From Dokdonella fugitiva (lineage in GTDB: Bacteria; Pseudomonadota; Gammaproteobacteria; Xanthomonadales; Rhodanobacteraceae), in contig NZ_SLWQ01000001.1 of NCBI RefSeq assembly GCF_004342425.1, positions 393,899 through 457,898 on the forward strand: a DNA stretch of 64,000 bases. The letters run 5' to 3'. How positions within the stretch are numbered: position 1 is the stretch's first letter; each line of letters opens with the position of its first letter. A model generated the notes under the pieces. That model saw only the letters and a list, made by a program, of their open reading frames with translations, had not been told where the DNA came from and ran no database searches. This document shows, piece after piece, positions 34,360 through 46,219 of the stretch. The translations under genes were made by a program, and so were the position numbers.

Positions 34360-34839
34360 ATGTTCCGTCGCTTCATCGCCGTTCTCGCCGTGCTGCTCGC
34401 CGTCGCCGGGCCCGCCCACGCCGACTCGCACCGCACGCGCTACGTCGACCCCTACAGCTACTTCACCACCGACGCGCAGTTCGAGGCCTGGTATTCCCTG
34501 CGCGCGCGCCTCGCCGTCGGCTTCGACGACATCTGCGGCGACACGTTCTGCGAAGGCGACTTCAGCAACATCGCGCCACTGCGCTTCCAGTGCTCGGTGC
34601 AGGCCGGCAACGGCCGCATCGGCCGCTGCGTCTGGTCGTTCGCCGCGAGCGAGGAGGACATCGATCCGGCCACCGGCGCGCTCGAAGTGCGGCAACCGAC
34701 GTGGCAGTGCCCGATCCAGCTCGGGCCGCATACGACCATCGACGAACTCCTCGCGGCGCTCGCCGGCGACGATCCGCTGCAGACCGCACTGCCGGGCACG
34801 GCATCGTCGATCTACGACAGCCTCGGCCACTGCCTATGA
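34360..34839 (+). CDS. Small secreted protein of unknown function
   Basis: A 159-residue product from ATG 34360 with GGGAGG upstream and a signal peptide (MFRRFIAVLAVLLAVAGPAHA). The mature part has six cysteines, likely paired ('DDICGDTFCEGDFSN', 'FQCSVQ', 'GRCVWSF', 'WQCPIQLGP'), as in small envelope proteins. I recognise no family. It is the only plus-strand gene inside the elongation block, placed convergent with rodA and divergent from mltB, so it is transcribed separately. Confidence 0.8.
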   Translation: MFRRFIAVLAVLLAVAGPAHADSHRTRYVDPYSYFTTDAQFEAWYSLRARLAVGFDDICGDTFCEGDFSNIAPLRFQCSVQAGNGRIGRCVWSFAASEEDIDPATGALEVRQPTWQCPIQLGPHTTIDELLAALAGDDPLQTALPGTASSIYDSLGHCL

Positions 34840-34924
34840 TCGCGGCCGCCGCTGCGCGCAGGCATCGCTGCGCGCGGCGGCGAGGACGACACGCCGGCGA
34901 TCGCGCGCCGAACCCGGCGACCCG

Positions 34925-36046
34925 CTATTGCACCGCGAGCACCTTGCGGTGCGCGTGGATCGACATGAGCACGCCGAACCCCGCGAGCAGCGACACCGCC
35001 GAGGTGCCGCCGTAGCTCACCAGCGGCAGCGGCACCCCGACCACCGGCAGCATGCCCGTGATCATGCCGCCATTGACCATCACGTAGACGAACAGCGACA
35101 TGCTGATCGCGCCGGCCAGCAGGCGCGCATAGGTGTCCTTCGCCTCGGCGGCGATCCACAGGCAGCGCGCGATGATGAAGACGTAGAGCGCGAGCAGCAG
35201 CAGTACGCCGACGAGCCCCCATTCCTCGGCGAACACGGAGAAGATGAAGTCGGTCGTGTGCTCCGGCAGGAACTCCAGCCGCGACTGCGTGCCGTGATGC
35301 CAGCCCTTGCCCCATACCCCGCCCGAGCCGACCGCGATTTTCGACTGGATGATGTGCCAGCCGTTGCCGAGCGGATCGGCCTCCGGATCGAGCAGGGTGA
35401 GCACGCGATTGCGCTGGTACTCGTGCAGGAAATGCCAGGCGACCGGCACCATGCCGGCGAACGCGGCGAGCAGCGCGCCGATGCGCCACCAGGCGAGCCC
35501 GGACAGGAAGATGCCGAACGCGCCGCTCGCGGTGATCAGCAACGCGGTGCCGAGGTCGGGCTGCTTGGCGATCAGCACGGCCGGCACCGCGATCAGCGCG
35601 CCGGCGGCGCCGAGCGTGCCCCAGCCGGGCGGCAGCGGGCGGCCATTGAGGTACCAGGCGATCATCATCGGCATCGTGAGCTTGAGCAGCTCCGACGGCT
35701 GGAAGCGCACGATCCTGAGGTCGAGCCAGCGATTCGCGCCGCGGCCCTCGCCGTGGATCACGACGATCACGAGCAGCACGACGCTCGCCGCGTACAGCCA
35801 TGGCGTCCAGTTGCGCAAGGTCAGCGGCGGCACGCGCGCGATCATCATCATGAGCAGCAGGCCGAGCGCGAAGCGCAGCGCCTGCGAGACCACCAGGCCG
35901 CGGTCGAGGTCGCTCGCGCTGTACAAGGTCGCGAGCCCGACGCCCATGAGCAGCAGCAGCGCGCCGAGCAACGGCAGGTCGAGGCGCGGCTTGCGCCAGA
36001 TCGAGGCGAGGCGATGGCGCCATTCGTGCAGCAGGTCGTCGATCAT
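34925..36046 (-). CDS. rodA: Peptidoglycan glycosyltransferase RodA (SEDS)
   Basis: A 373-residue SEDS protein with about ten membrane segments, starting at ATG 36046 (MIDDLLHEWRHRL). Conserved stretches are 'GEGRGANRWLDLRIVRFQPSE' split over the loop (GANRWLDL and FQPSELLKL), 'LAKQPDLGTALL'-type 'IAKQPDLGTAL', 'HTTDFIFSVFAEEWGLVG' and 'LPLVSYGGTSAVSLL'. It polymerises lipid II into glycan strands for lateral wall growth with PBP2 as its transpeptidase. The start overlaps the mrdA stop by four bases. Confidence 0.95.
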   Translation of the reverse strand: MIDDLLHEWRHRLASIWRKPRLDLPLLGALLLLMGVGLATLYSASDLDRGLVVSQALRFALGLLLMMMIARVPPLTLRNWTPWLYAASVVLLVIVVIHGEGRGANRWLDLRIVRFQPSELLKLTMPMMIAWYLNGRPLPPGWGTLGAAGALIAVPAVLIAKQPDLGTALLITASGAFGIFLSGLAWWRIGALLAAFAGMVPVAWHFLHEYQRNRVLTLLDPEADPLGNGWHIIQSKIAVGSGGVWGKGWHHGTQSRLEFLPEHTTDFIFSVFAEEWGLVGVLLLLALYVFIIARCLWIAAEAKDTYARLLAGAISMSLFVYVMVNGGMITGMLPVVGVPLPLVSYGGTSAVSLLAGFGVLMSIHAHRKVLAVQ

Positions 36047-37962
36047 CGCGATGCCGCTCCTTCGCTGCCGCCGGCGCCGAGCTCGGCCTGTCGCTGCTGG
36101 TCGCCGGGTAGCCAGGCGTCGAGGATCTTGCGCGCGATCGGCGCGGCGTCGTGCGCGCCGCTGCGCCCGGCCTCGAGCGCGACGATGACCGCGACGCGCG
36201 CGTCGTCCGCCGGCGTGAACGCCTCGAACAGGACCTGATGGCGCTCGATCGGGCTCGCGCTGATGCTCGTCCATTCGGTACCGGTGCGCGAGTAACGTTC
36301 GGCGGTGCCGGTCTTGCCGGCGATCGGATACGGGAAGCCCGCGTCGATGCCGCGCGCGGTACCGCTGCGCACGACCTCGAGCATGCCCTGCTGCACGGCC
36401 GCCCAGTTGGCCGGCCGCTCGATCACGTTCTCGCGCGGCGGTGGCGGCGGCAGCGGCTCGATCTTCGCATCGACGCCCCGCTGCACCGCGCGCAACAGGT
36501 GCGGCGCGTGCGGCACGCCGCGCGCGGCGAGCGTCGACACGGCGTTGGCGAGCTGCAGCGGCGTCACGACCCAGTAGCCCTGGCCGATGCCGGCGATGAC
36601 CGTCTCGCCGGGATACCACGGCTGGTTGAAGCGCCCGCGCTTCCATTCGCGCGACGGCAGCACGCCGCTGCCCTCGCCCATGAGGTCGATGCCCGTCGGC
36701 TGGCCGAAGCCGAAGCGCGTCATGAAGCCGCTGAAGCGGTCGATGCCCATGTCGAGCGCGAGCGAATAAAAGTAAGTGTTGACCGACTTGGCGATCGCCT
36801 GCACGAGGTCGACGCGACCCTGGCCGCCGCGCACGTCGTCGCGGTACGCGCGCGATTGCCCCGGTATGAAGAATTCGCCGGTCGAGAGTACGGTGTCCTC
36901 GGGACGGCGCAGGCCGAGTTCGAGGCCGCCGAGGCCGACGAACGGCTTCATCGTCGAGCCGGGCACGTAGTTGCCGCGCAGCAGGCGGTTCAACAGCGGC
37001 TTGTCGTCGGCCTCGATCAGCGCGGCATAGTCGACGCTGGCGATGCCGTTGACGAACAGGTTCGGGTCGAAGCTCGGCACGCTCACCATCGCGAGCACCT
37101 CGCCGTTGCGCGGGTCGATCGCGACCGCGGCACCGGCGCGGCCCTCGAACGCGGCCTCGGCCGCCTCCTGCAGGCGCGCGTCGATGCTGAGGTAGAGGTT
37201 CTCGCCCGGCTTCGGCGCGACGCGGAAGAGCGGTTCGCCGATCGGCCGGTGATCGGCATTGACCTCGATCTTCTCGTAGCCGACCTCGCCGTGCAGGCGC
37301 TCCTCGTAGTAGCGCTCGATGCCGGTCTTGCCGACGTGCGTGGTGCCCGCGTACTCGCCCTTGTCGAGCTTGGCCAGGTCGTCCGCGTCGATGCGACCGA
37401 CGTAGCCGACCGTGTGCGCGAACTCCTCGCCGAGCGGATAGGAGCGCGTCAGGTACGGCACGACGTCGACGCCGGGGAAGGCCCAGCGGTTGACCGAGAA
37501 CTTCGCGATCTCCTCTTCCGACAGCTTGAGGCGGATCGGCGTGCCCTCGTAGGACCGCTTGCCCTTGCGCAGCGCATTGAAGCGATCGACGTCGTCCTCG
37601 CTGATCGGCACGACCTCGCCGAGACGTTCGATCGTCGCCGCGAGGTCGTGCACCTGCTCGGGCGTGATCTCGAGCCGGAACGCGGCGACGTTCTCGGCGA
37701 GCAGGACGCCGTTGCGGTCGTAGATGAGGCCGCGCGCGGGCGCGAGCGGGCGGGTGAGGACGCGGTTCGCATCGGAGCGGGCGCTGAACTCCTCGTGCCG
37801 CGCGATCTGCAGGAACGAGAAGCGCGCGCCGAGCGCGACGAGGCAGACGACGATGATGAGGAAACCGGCGAGCGCGCGCCGGCGGAACAGCGCTTCTTCG
37901 TGGCGCGCTTCCTTCAGCGGCTTGTAGCGGCCTTCGCGGACGCGGGAACTGCGCATGCGCAT
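36043..37962 (-). CDS. mrdA: Penicillin-binding protein 2 (transpeptidase)
   Basis: A 639-residue class B PBP. One N-terminal membrane segment (AGFLIIVVCLVALGARFSFL) is followed by the dimerisation domain and the transpeptidase domain with catalytic Ser in 'PGSTMKPF' (near residue 336), 'KSVNTYF' and 'AGKTGTAERY'. It cross-links the glycan made by RodA. ATG 37962 is preferred since it follows mreD by 13 bases behind GAAGG; a GTG at 37989 would overlap mreD. Confidence 0.95.
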   Translation of the reverse strand: MRMRSSRVREGRYKPLKEARHEEALFRRRALAGFLIIVVCLVALGARFSFLQIARHEEFSARSDANRVLTRPLAPARGLIYDRNGVLLAENVAAFRLEITPEQVHDLAATIERLGEVVPISEDDVDRFNALRKGKRSYEGTPIRLKLSEEEIAKFSVNRWAFPGVDVVPYLTRSYPLGEEFAHTVGYVGRIDADDLAKLDKGEYAGTTHVGKTGIERYYEERLHGEVGYEKIEVNADHRPIGEPLFRVAPKPGENLYLSIDARLQEAAEAAFEGRAGAAVAIDPRNGEVLAMVSVPSFDPNLFVNGIASVDYAALIEADDKPLLNRLLRGNYVPGSTMKPFVGLGGLELGLRRPEDTVLSTGEFFIPGQSRAYRDDVRGGQGRVDLVQAIAKSVNTYFYSLALDMGIDRFSGFMTRFGFGQPTGIDLMGEGSGVLPSREWKRGRFNQPWYPGETVIAGIGQGYWVVTPLQLANAVSTLAARGVPHAPHLLRAVQRGVDAKIEPLPPPPPRENVIERPANWAAVQQGMLEVVRSGTARGIDAGFPYPIAGKTGTAERYSRTGTEWTSISASPIERHQVLFEAFTPADDARVAVIVALEAGRSGAHDAAPIARKILDAWLPGDQQRQAELGAGGSEGAASR

Positions 37963-37975
37963 CGCTCGCCCGCCT

Positions 37976-38464
37976 TCATTCGTGCGCACGCAGGCGGGCG
38001 CGCAGGTCGTCGAACAGCAGGAACACGAACGGCCACGCGAGCGTGCCGGTCAGTGGCGCGAACCAGAACGACACCGGCGGCATCGGTTCGCCGGAGAAGC
38101 CGCGTGCCATGAGCATGACGATGCGGTCGTTGAGGAGCAGCGCGAGCAACGCGAGCGACTGCTGCCAGACCGGGAAGAAGCGCAGGCGCGCGCGGAAGCG
38201 CAGTACGATGAACGCGATCACGAGCAGGCGCAGCGCCTGTTCGCCGAGCAGTTCGCCGACCAGCAGGTCGGCGGCGACGCCGAGCAGGAACGCGAAGCCG
38301 AGGCCGACACGCTCCGGCGTCTCGATCGCCCAGTAGACGAGCACGAGGCCGATCCAGTACGGCTTGAACGGCTCGACCAGCGGCGGCAACGGCATCAGCT
38401 GCAGCAGGAAGGCGCAGGCGATGCTGCCGGCGAAGAGCCAGCTGCGCGCACGCAGGCGACTCAT
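37976..38464 (-). CDS. mreD: Rod shape-determining protein MreD
   Basis: A 162-residue membrane protein with about five hydrophobic segments. 'EPFKPYWIGLVLVYW', 'GLGFAFLLGVAADLLVGELLGEQAL' in part (GVAADLLVGELLG) and 'FRARLRFFPVWQQ' are typical of MreD. It links MreC and PBP2 in the elongation complex. ATG 38464 overlaps the mreC stop by four bases. Confidence 0.93.
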   Translation of the reverse strand: MSRLRARSWLFAGSIACAFLLQLMPLPPLVEPFKPYWIGLVLVYWAIETPERVGLGFAFLLGVAADLLVGELLGEQALRLLVIAFIVLRFRARLRFFPVWQQSLALLALLLNDRIVMLMARGFSGEPMPPVSFWFAPLTGTLAWPFVFLLFDDLRARLRAHE

Positions 38465-39399
38465 GGCGTCGGCGCCCGTGCCGGCGCCGCCGCATCGGCT
38501 GCGGGACCGGCGAGTTCGGCCGGCGGGCCGACCTCGTCCTGCGGCGCCGGCGGCCCGTACGGCTGCGGCTGGTCGCGCAGCAGCAGCACTTCGCTGCTGC
38601 GGTCGAGCGCCGCCGCGGGCCGCGCGACCGCGGCGATGAACATGCCGCTCTTGTCCTGGCCGACCTGGCGCACCTCGCCGACGGGAAAGCCGGCCGGGAA
38701 GCGACCGCCGAGGCCCGAGGTAAGCAGGCGGTCGCCGACCTTCACGTCGGCGCTGATCGGGATCGTCGGCAGCTGCAGTTCGTCGATCGCGCCGCTGCCG
38801 TAGGCGATCGTGCGCAAGCCGGTGCGTTCGACCACGACCGGTATCGCGTGTGTCGCATCGGTGATAAGCATCGCGATCGAGCTGTTCGGCAACACTTCGA
38901 CGACCTGCCCCATTACGCCCTGCGCGTCGATGACCGGCTGGCCGACCTCGATGCCCTGGCTCGCGCCGACGTCGAGCACGATGCGATGCCGGTAAGGGTC
39001 GAGGTCGACGTCGATGAGGCGCGCGAACTGCACGGTCAGGCCGAGGTTCTTCTGCGCGTCGAGCAGCGCCTTGAGGCGCGCGTTCTGCGCGACCAGCGCG
39101 TCGAGGCGATTGAGGCGTGCCTGTGCGAACAGGAGCTGCTCGCGCAGCGCACGGTTCTCGCTGGCGAGCTGGTCCTGCGTCGCGACCGCGGTGCGCGTCG
39201 CGCGCGCGAGGTTCGCCGGCAGCGCGGCGAGGCGGTACACCGGTTCGATCAGCAGGCCGCCCGCGCGCCGCACTGACTCGAGGTAGTTGCCGCGATGGTC
39301 GAGCACCATGAGGCCGATCGCGCAGGCGAGATAGACGATCAGCCGCAACGTGCTGACCGCGCCCTCGGCGAACAGCGTGGTGGCATTGTCGGTGCGCAT
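38461..39399 (-). CDS. mreC: Rod shape-determining protein MreC
   Basis: A 312-residue periplasmic scaffold anchored by one N-terminal segment (LRLIVYLACAIGLMVLDHRG). A coiled coil (about residues 70-115, 'DQLASENRALREQLLF') precedes two beta-barrels with 'VDLDPYRHRIVLDVGASQGI' and 'PVIDAQGVMGQVVEVLPNSS'. The C-terminus is Pro/Ala-rich. It activates PBP2-RodA. It is 98 bases after mreB, the gap being occupied by an inverted repeat. Confidence 0.94.
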   Translation of the reverse strand: MRTDNATTLFAEGAVSTLRLIVYLACAIGLMVLDHRGNYLESVRRAGGLLIEPVYRLAALPANLARATRTAVATQDQLASENRALREQLLFAQARLNRLDALVAQNARLKALLDAQKNLGLTVQFARLIDVDLDPYRHRIVLDVGASQGIEVGQPVIDAQGVMGQVVEVLPNSSIAMLITDATHAIPVVVERTGLRTIAYGSGAIDELQLPTIPISADVKVGDRLLTSGLGGRFPAGFPVGEVRQVGQDKSGMFIAAVARPAAALDRSSEVLLLRDQPQPYGPPAPQDEVGPPAELAGPAADAAAPARAPTP

Positions 39400-39404
39400 G
39401 GTGC

Positions 39405-39496
39405 GGGGAATGGGGAATCGGGAATGGGGAATGGAAGAGCGGGGATCGTACGAGCGGGCGCCGCTACCATTCCCGATTCTCCATTCCCATTCCCGG
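39405..39496. repeat. Inverted repeat filling the mreB-mreC spacer
   Basis: The arm 39405..39434 (ggggaatggggaatcgggaa, then tggggaatgg) pairs with 39467..39496 (ccattcccgattctccattc, then ccattcccgg). Each arm is built of repeated (g)ggaat(c)gg words. It begins six bases after the mreC start and ends at the base before the mreB stop. 'GGGAATGGGGAATCGGG' words are dispersed in genomes of this order. In the mreB-mreC transcript it would fold into a long stem. Confidence 0.85.
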
Positions 39497-42583
<3,087 letters not shown>

Positions 42584-43573
42584 TCACCCGCCCGCAAGCA
42601 CCTGGGCGACCCGCCCGATGCGCCGGTCGAGCCAGGCGGCGATCTCCGCTTGCAGCGCGGCCGACGCCTGATCCAGGCTCTGCACGCATGCGAACGCGAT
42701 GCGCGCGTCGCGGTCCGCGGCGCGCAGCTTCGCGCGAAGGCGCCATTCGCGCTGCTCGCCGGGCTTGAGCTGGACGACGCGCAGGTCGTCGTCGAATGCC
42801 GCATGGCCGGCGGCGATCTCGAGGTGGGCGGCGAGGCTCTCGGCGAGGAATTGCTCCGGCGAACGCAGCGCATGCGCGAGCTGCCGCCCGAGCAGGTCCG
42901 GATGCGCGGCGAAGAACGCCTGCAGCGTCGCGCGGCGATACGGATACGGCACGTGCGGCAGGCGGAAATAGCGCCGCCCGAAGCCGGCCAGGCGCGCGCT
43001 GAGTTCCTGCGCCTCGCGGTTGCCCGCGCGCCCGACCGCATCGCCGCGCGCGCGCTTGAACAGCCGGCGCAGGCCGGCGAGCGCGCTCGCGCCCGCTTGC
43101 GCATGCCAGGCGCCACGCAGCACGACGCGATCATCGCGGAAGAACGCGGCCGGCTCGATCGGCCGCAGGATCATGAAATCGTCGTTGAAGCAGACGTAGT
43201 GCTCGGCGAGATCCGGGATGCGCCAGAGCACCGCGCTGATCGTGCGGCTGTTGAACGTCGGCAGGCAGTGTTCGTGGCCGGCGAAGATCTCGCGGTGGTC
43301 GACGACGCGCACGCGCGCGGCCGCGGGCGTGCCGCGCAGGCGCGCGACGAGCGCCGGCTCCTGCCGGTCGGTCACGACGTGGATGCGGCGGAACCACGGC
43401 GCGAAACGCAAGATCGAGGCGACGCACCAGTCGAGCTCGCCGGCGTCGTGGAAGCGCGTCGGCCGCGCGGCCGGCGGACGGCCTCCGCCGCGGCTCGCCA
43501 GATGGGCCTCCAGGCGCTGTCGATGCGCCGGGTCGGCACCGTCGACCCAGGGGATGACGGCATCGATGTTCAT
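42584..43573 (-). CDS. Stealth-family sugar-phosphate transferase
   Basis: A 329-residue protein starting at ATG 43573 (MNIDAVIPWVDGADPAHRQR). The opening 'IDAVIPWVDG' is Stealth CR1; 'RFHDAGELDWCVASILRFAP' with 'IHVVTDRQEP', and 'HYVCFNDDFMILRPI' are CR2, with the DD acidic pair. Stealth proteins transfer hexose-1-phosphate or GlcNAc-1-phosphate to make capsule or surface glycans, and homologues include GlcNAc-1-phosphotransferase. It is divergent from a polytopic membrane gene, the two perhaps forming a small surface-glycan locus. Confidence 0.85.
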   Translation of the reverse strand: MNIDAVIPWVDGADPAHRQRLEAHLASRGGGRPPAARPTRFHDAGELDWCVASILRFAPWFRRIHVVTDRQEPALVARLRGTPAAARVRVVDHREIFAGHEHCLPTFNSRTISAVLWRIPDLAEHYVCFNDDFMILRPIEPAAFFRDDRVVLRGAWHAQAGASALAGLRRLFKRARGDAVGRAGNREAQELSARLAGFGRRYFRLPHVPYPYRRATLQAFFAAHPDLLGRQLAHALRSPEQFLAESLAAHLEIAAGHAAFDDDLRVVQLKPGEQREWRLRAKLRAADRDARIAFACVQSLDQASAALQAEIAAWLDRRIGRVAQVLAGG

Positions 43574-43710
43574 GTCGTGCGGACTCCGCGCGCGCTGGTG
43601 GCGACCCGCGGCTGGGCCGTCCCGAAGTCCCGTAGTGTGCCGGAGCGGTGCGCGCGGAGACATCCCCGGGCCGCGGCGGATAGCATGTCGCACCCCGAAC
43701 GGAACGCGCC

Positions 43711-45264
43711 ATGCCCCACGATTCCAATCCCGGCCGGACGCGCGCGTCCGACGCGCTCCGTGCGAGCGGCATGGTCGCCGCGTGCACCGCGCTCGCGATC
43801 GCGCTCGACCACGGCATCCACCTCGGCAGCGAGAACCACGCCGGCCTGCTGCCGGTGATGCGCCGCATCCTCGATCCCGCCTACCTGCCCGGCGATTTCG
43901 GCATCTCGATCCGCTTCCACCATCACCACGTCTTCACCTGGATCGCGGCGATGCTGGCGATCCCGTTCGGCGAGAACGGCGCGCTCGCCCTGCTCACGGT
44001 GGCCGGCCTCGCCGCGATCTTCGCCGGCCTCTGGCGCCTCGGCGGCATGCTCGGTCTCGCGCCCGCGCGGCGCCTGCTGCTCGGCATCGCGATCGCGATC
44101 GGCCTCGCCTGGCTCGACCGCGGCGTCGAGGCGAACCGCTTCCTCGGCAACGGCCCGATCATGCCGCCGACGTTCGCCCACGCGCTGATCCTGTTCGGCA
44201 TCGACGCGCTCGTACGCCGACGCTGGAACCTCGCGTTCGCGCTCGCCGGCGCGACTGCGCTCGTCCATCTGCAGATCGGCGCGGTCTGGCTCATCGTGCT
44301 CGGCTCGATCGCGATCGCCGACGGCGTCGTGCGGCTGCCGCGTCGCTGGCTGCCGGGCCTCGCCGCAGCGCTCGCGATCGCGAGCCCCGCGCTCCTCGAC
44401 GTCTGGGCGCTGCTGCAGGCGGGACTCGTCGACGGCATCGCCCGCACCGACGACGTCGCGTTCCGCATGCCGCAGCACTTCGAATTCCGCGCCGACCGCG
44501 TCGCCGCCGTGGCGCTGTACGGCATCGCATTCGCGATGCTGTGGCGGCGCTGGCGCGCGCGCGCCGACGCGCGTGGCGAACGCTTCCGCCCGCTGCTGCA
44601 GGTGGTGGCCTGCCTGATGCTGCTGGCCCTCGTGCACTACCTCGACTACTACGTACTGCACACGGGCTGGATCGCCCGCCTGCAACTGCTGCGCCTGAGC
44701 ATGTTCGTGCCCGTGCTCGCCGCGCTGGCGCTGCTGTCCAATCCGCCGCTGCCGCGCGAGCGGCGCGAACGCTGGCCGCTCGCGCTCGCCCTGCTGTTCG
44801 GCGCCGGCGCGATCGTCGCGGGCTTCGTTCGCGGTGCGCCGCCGTCGCTGCGCTTCGTCGACGAAGCGCAGGCCGCGACCGACTGGGGCGATGTCACGCG
44901 CTGGATCCGTCGCCATGGCCCGCCGGGACCGTACGTGACGCCGCCGGGGCAGATCGGCTTCACCGCGCGCAGCGATCGCTCGACCGTGGTCGAATTCAAG
45001 ATCAATCCGGATGGTGGCGCCGGCCTCGCCGAGTGGATGCGCCGCCTCGATGCGGTCACCGCGCACGGGTTGCCGACGGCCTCGACGCGGCGCGACGTGG
45101 CCGAGGAACTCGACGCGGCCTATGCGCGGCTGCCGCCGGAGGGGTTCCGCCAGCTCGAGCGCGACTACGGCGTGCACACGGCGGTCGTACCCGCGGCGAG
45201 CCCGCTGCAGGGGCGCGAGCTCTACCGCAACGATGGTTACCGCGTGGTCGCGCTCGACCCGTGA
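43711..45264 (+). CDS. Polytopic membrane protein, possibly glycosyltransferase-like
   Basis: A 517-residue protein with about 9-10 predicted membrane segments (for example 'ALALLTVAGLAAIFAGLW' near residue 92, 'LLLGIAIAIGLAWLD' near 127) and a soluble C-terminal domain from about residue 385 ('TDWGDVTRWIRRHGPPGPYV'). Such a layout, an N-terminal loop with acidic and His residues ('FGISIRFHHHHVFTW') followed by hydrophobic helices, recalls GT-C type or DUF6798-like membrane proteins, but I cannot assign a reaction. Its 5' spacer of 137 bases separates it from the Stealth gene, which is divergent. Confidence 0.75.
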   Translation: MPHDSNPGRTRASDALRASGMVAACTALAIALDHGIHLGSENHAGLLPVMRRILDPAYLPGDFGISIRFHHHHVFTWIAAMLAIPFGENGALALLTVAGLAAIFAGLWRLGGMLGLAPARRLLLGIAIAIGLAWLDRGVEANRFLGNGPIMPPTFAHALILFGIDALVRRRWNLAFALAGATALVHLQIGAVWLIVLGSIAIADGVVRLPRRWLPGLAAALAIASPALLDVWALLQAGLVDGIARTDDVAFRMPQHFEFRADRVAAVALYGIAFAMLWRRWRARADARGERFRPLLQVVACLMLLALVHYLDYYVLHTGWIARLQLLRLSMFVPVLAALALLSNPPLPRERRERWPLALALLFGAGAIVAGFVRGAPPSLRFVDEAQAATDWGDVTRWIRRHGPPGPYVTPPGQIGFTARSDRSTVVEFKINPDGGAGLAEWMRRLDAVTAHGLPTASTRRDVAEELDAAYARLPPEGFRQLERDYGVHTAVVPAASPLQGRELYRNDGYRVVALDP

Positions 45265-45290
45265 GGCGGGCCGGCGCGCCACCGCGTGGC

Positions 45291-45491
45291 TCAGATCTCG
45301 ACCATCTCGAAATCGGACTTGGTCACGCCGCAGTCCGGGCAGGTCCAGGTCTCGGGCACGTCTTCCCAGCGCGTACCGGCCGCGATGCCGTCCGCAGGCC
45401 AGCCTTCGGCTTCGTTGTAGATGAACCCGCAGACGACGCACATGAAGGTGCGGTAGGGCGCGTCGACGGCGGCGGAGGCGGTATCGGACAT
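45291..45491 (-). CDS. Rubredoxin
   Basis: A 66-residue electron carrier with two CxxC motifs: '[17 protein letters not shown]' and '[19 protein letters not shown]'. The four cysteines bind one iron. The start is ATG 45491 ([14 protein letters not shown]). Rubredoxins pass electrons to alkane hydroxylases, superoxide reductases or detoxifying oxidoreductases; no partner is encoded nearby. It is divergent from thiE with 89 bases between. Confidence 0.95.
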   Translation of the reverse strand: MSDTASAAVDAPYRTFMCVVCGFIYNEAEGWPADGIAAGTRWEDVPETWTCPDCGVTKSDFEMVEI

Positions 45492-45580
45492 TGCGGGAAC
45501 GGCGGTCGGGAACGAAAGGCCTTGTATTCTCGCAGCTTGCGCGCACGCGCGAAAGCACGCCGGCAAGGACGACGCCCTCG

Positions 45581-46219
45581 ATGACCACCCACGACCACTG
45601 CCTGCGCGGACTCTACGCGATCAGCGACGGCCCGCGTCCTGATCTGCTCGACGCCTGCGCGGCAGCGCTCGGCGGCGGCGCGCGGCTCCTGCAATACCGC
45701 GACAAGACCGCCGATGCGCCGCGCCGGCTCGACGAGGCACGCGCCCTGCAGGCGCTCTGCGCGCGCCACGCCGTGCCGCTCATCGTCAACGACGACGTCG
45801 ACCTCGCGCTCGCCGCCGGCGCCGCCGGCGTGCACCTCGGCGAAGACGACGTCGAGCCGGCCGCGGCGCGCGCGCGGCTCGGCGTGCGCGCGATCATCGG
45901 CGTGTCCTGCTACGACTCGCTCGAACGGGCGCGACATTACGCCGCGGCCGGCGCCGACTACCTCGCCTTCGGCGCGTTCTTCGCCTCGCCTACCAAGCCG
46001 CACGCGCGCGTCGCGACGCCGCGCCTGCTGCGCGAGGCGAAGGCGTTCGGCCTGCCGCTGGTGGCGATCGGCGGCATCACGCACGACAATGCGCCGGGAC
46101 TCATCGACGCCGGCGCCGACGCCGTCGCGGTGATCTCGGCGCTGTTCGGCGCGCGCGACGTGCGCGCGGCGGCGCGCCGCTTCAGCGACCTCTTCGAATC
46201 CGATCCGAGCCGACGATGA
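45581..46219 (+). CDS. thiE: Thiamine-phosphate synthase
   Basis: A 212-residue TIM barrel that joins hydroxymethylpyrimidine-PP and thiazole phosphate. Landmarks are 'LLQYRDKT', '[10 protein letters not shown]', '[11 protein letters not shown]', '[12 protein letters not shown]', '[17 protein letters not shown]' and '[20 protein letters not shown]'. The start is ATG 45581. The stop overlaps the hemL start by four bases, so the thiamine and heme genes are coupled. No TPP riboswitch is seen in the short leader. Confidence 0.94.
   Translation: MTTHDHCLRGLYAISDGPRPDLLDACAAALGGGARLLQYRDKTADAPRRLDEARALQALCARHAVPLIVNDDVDLALAAGAAGVHLGEDDVEPAAARARLGVRAIIGVSCYDSLERARHYAAAGADYLAFGAFFASPTKPHARVATPRLLREAKAFGLPLVAIGGITHDNAPGLIDAGADAVAVISALFGARDVRAAARRFSDLFESDPSRR

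Noticed and set aside
45492..45580. TPP riboswitch before thiE
   Set aside because: The spacer is only 89 bases and lacks the thi-box words.
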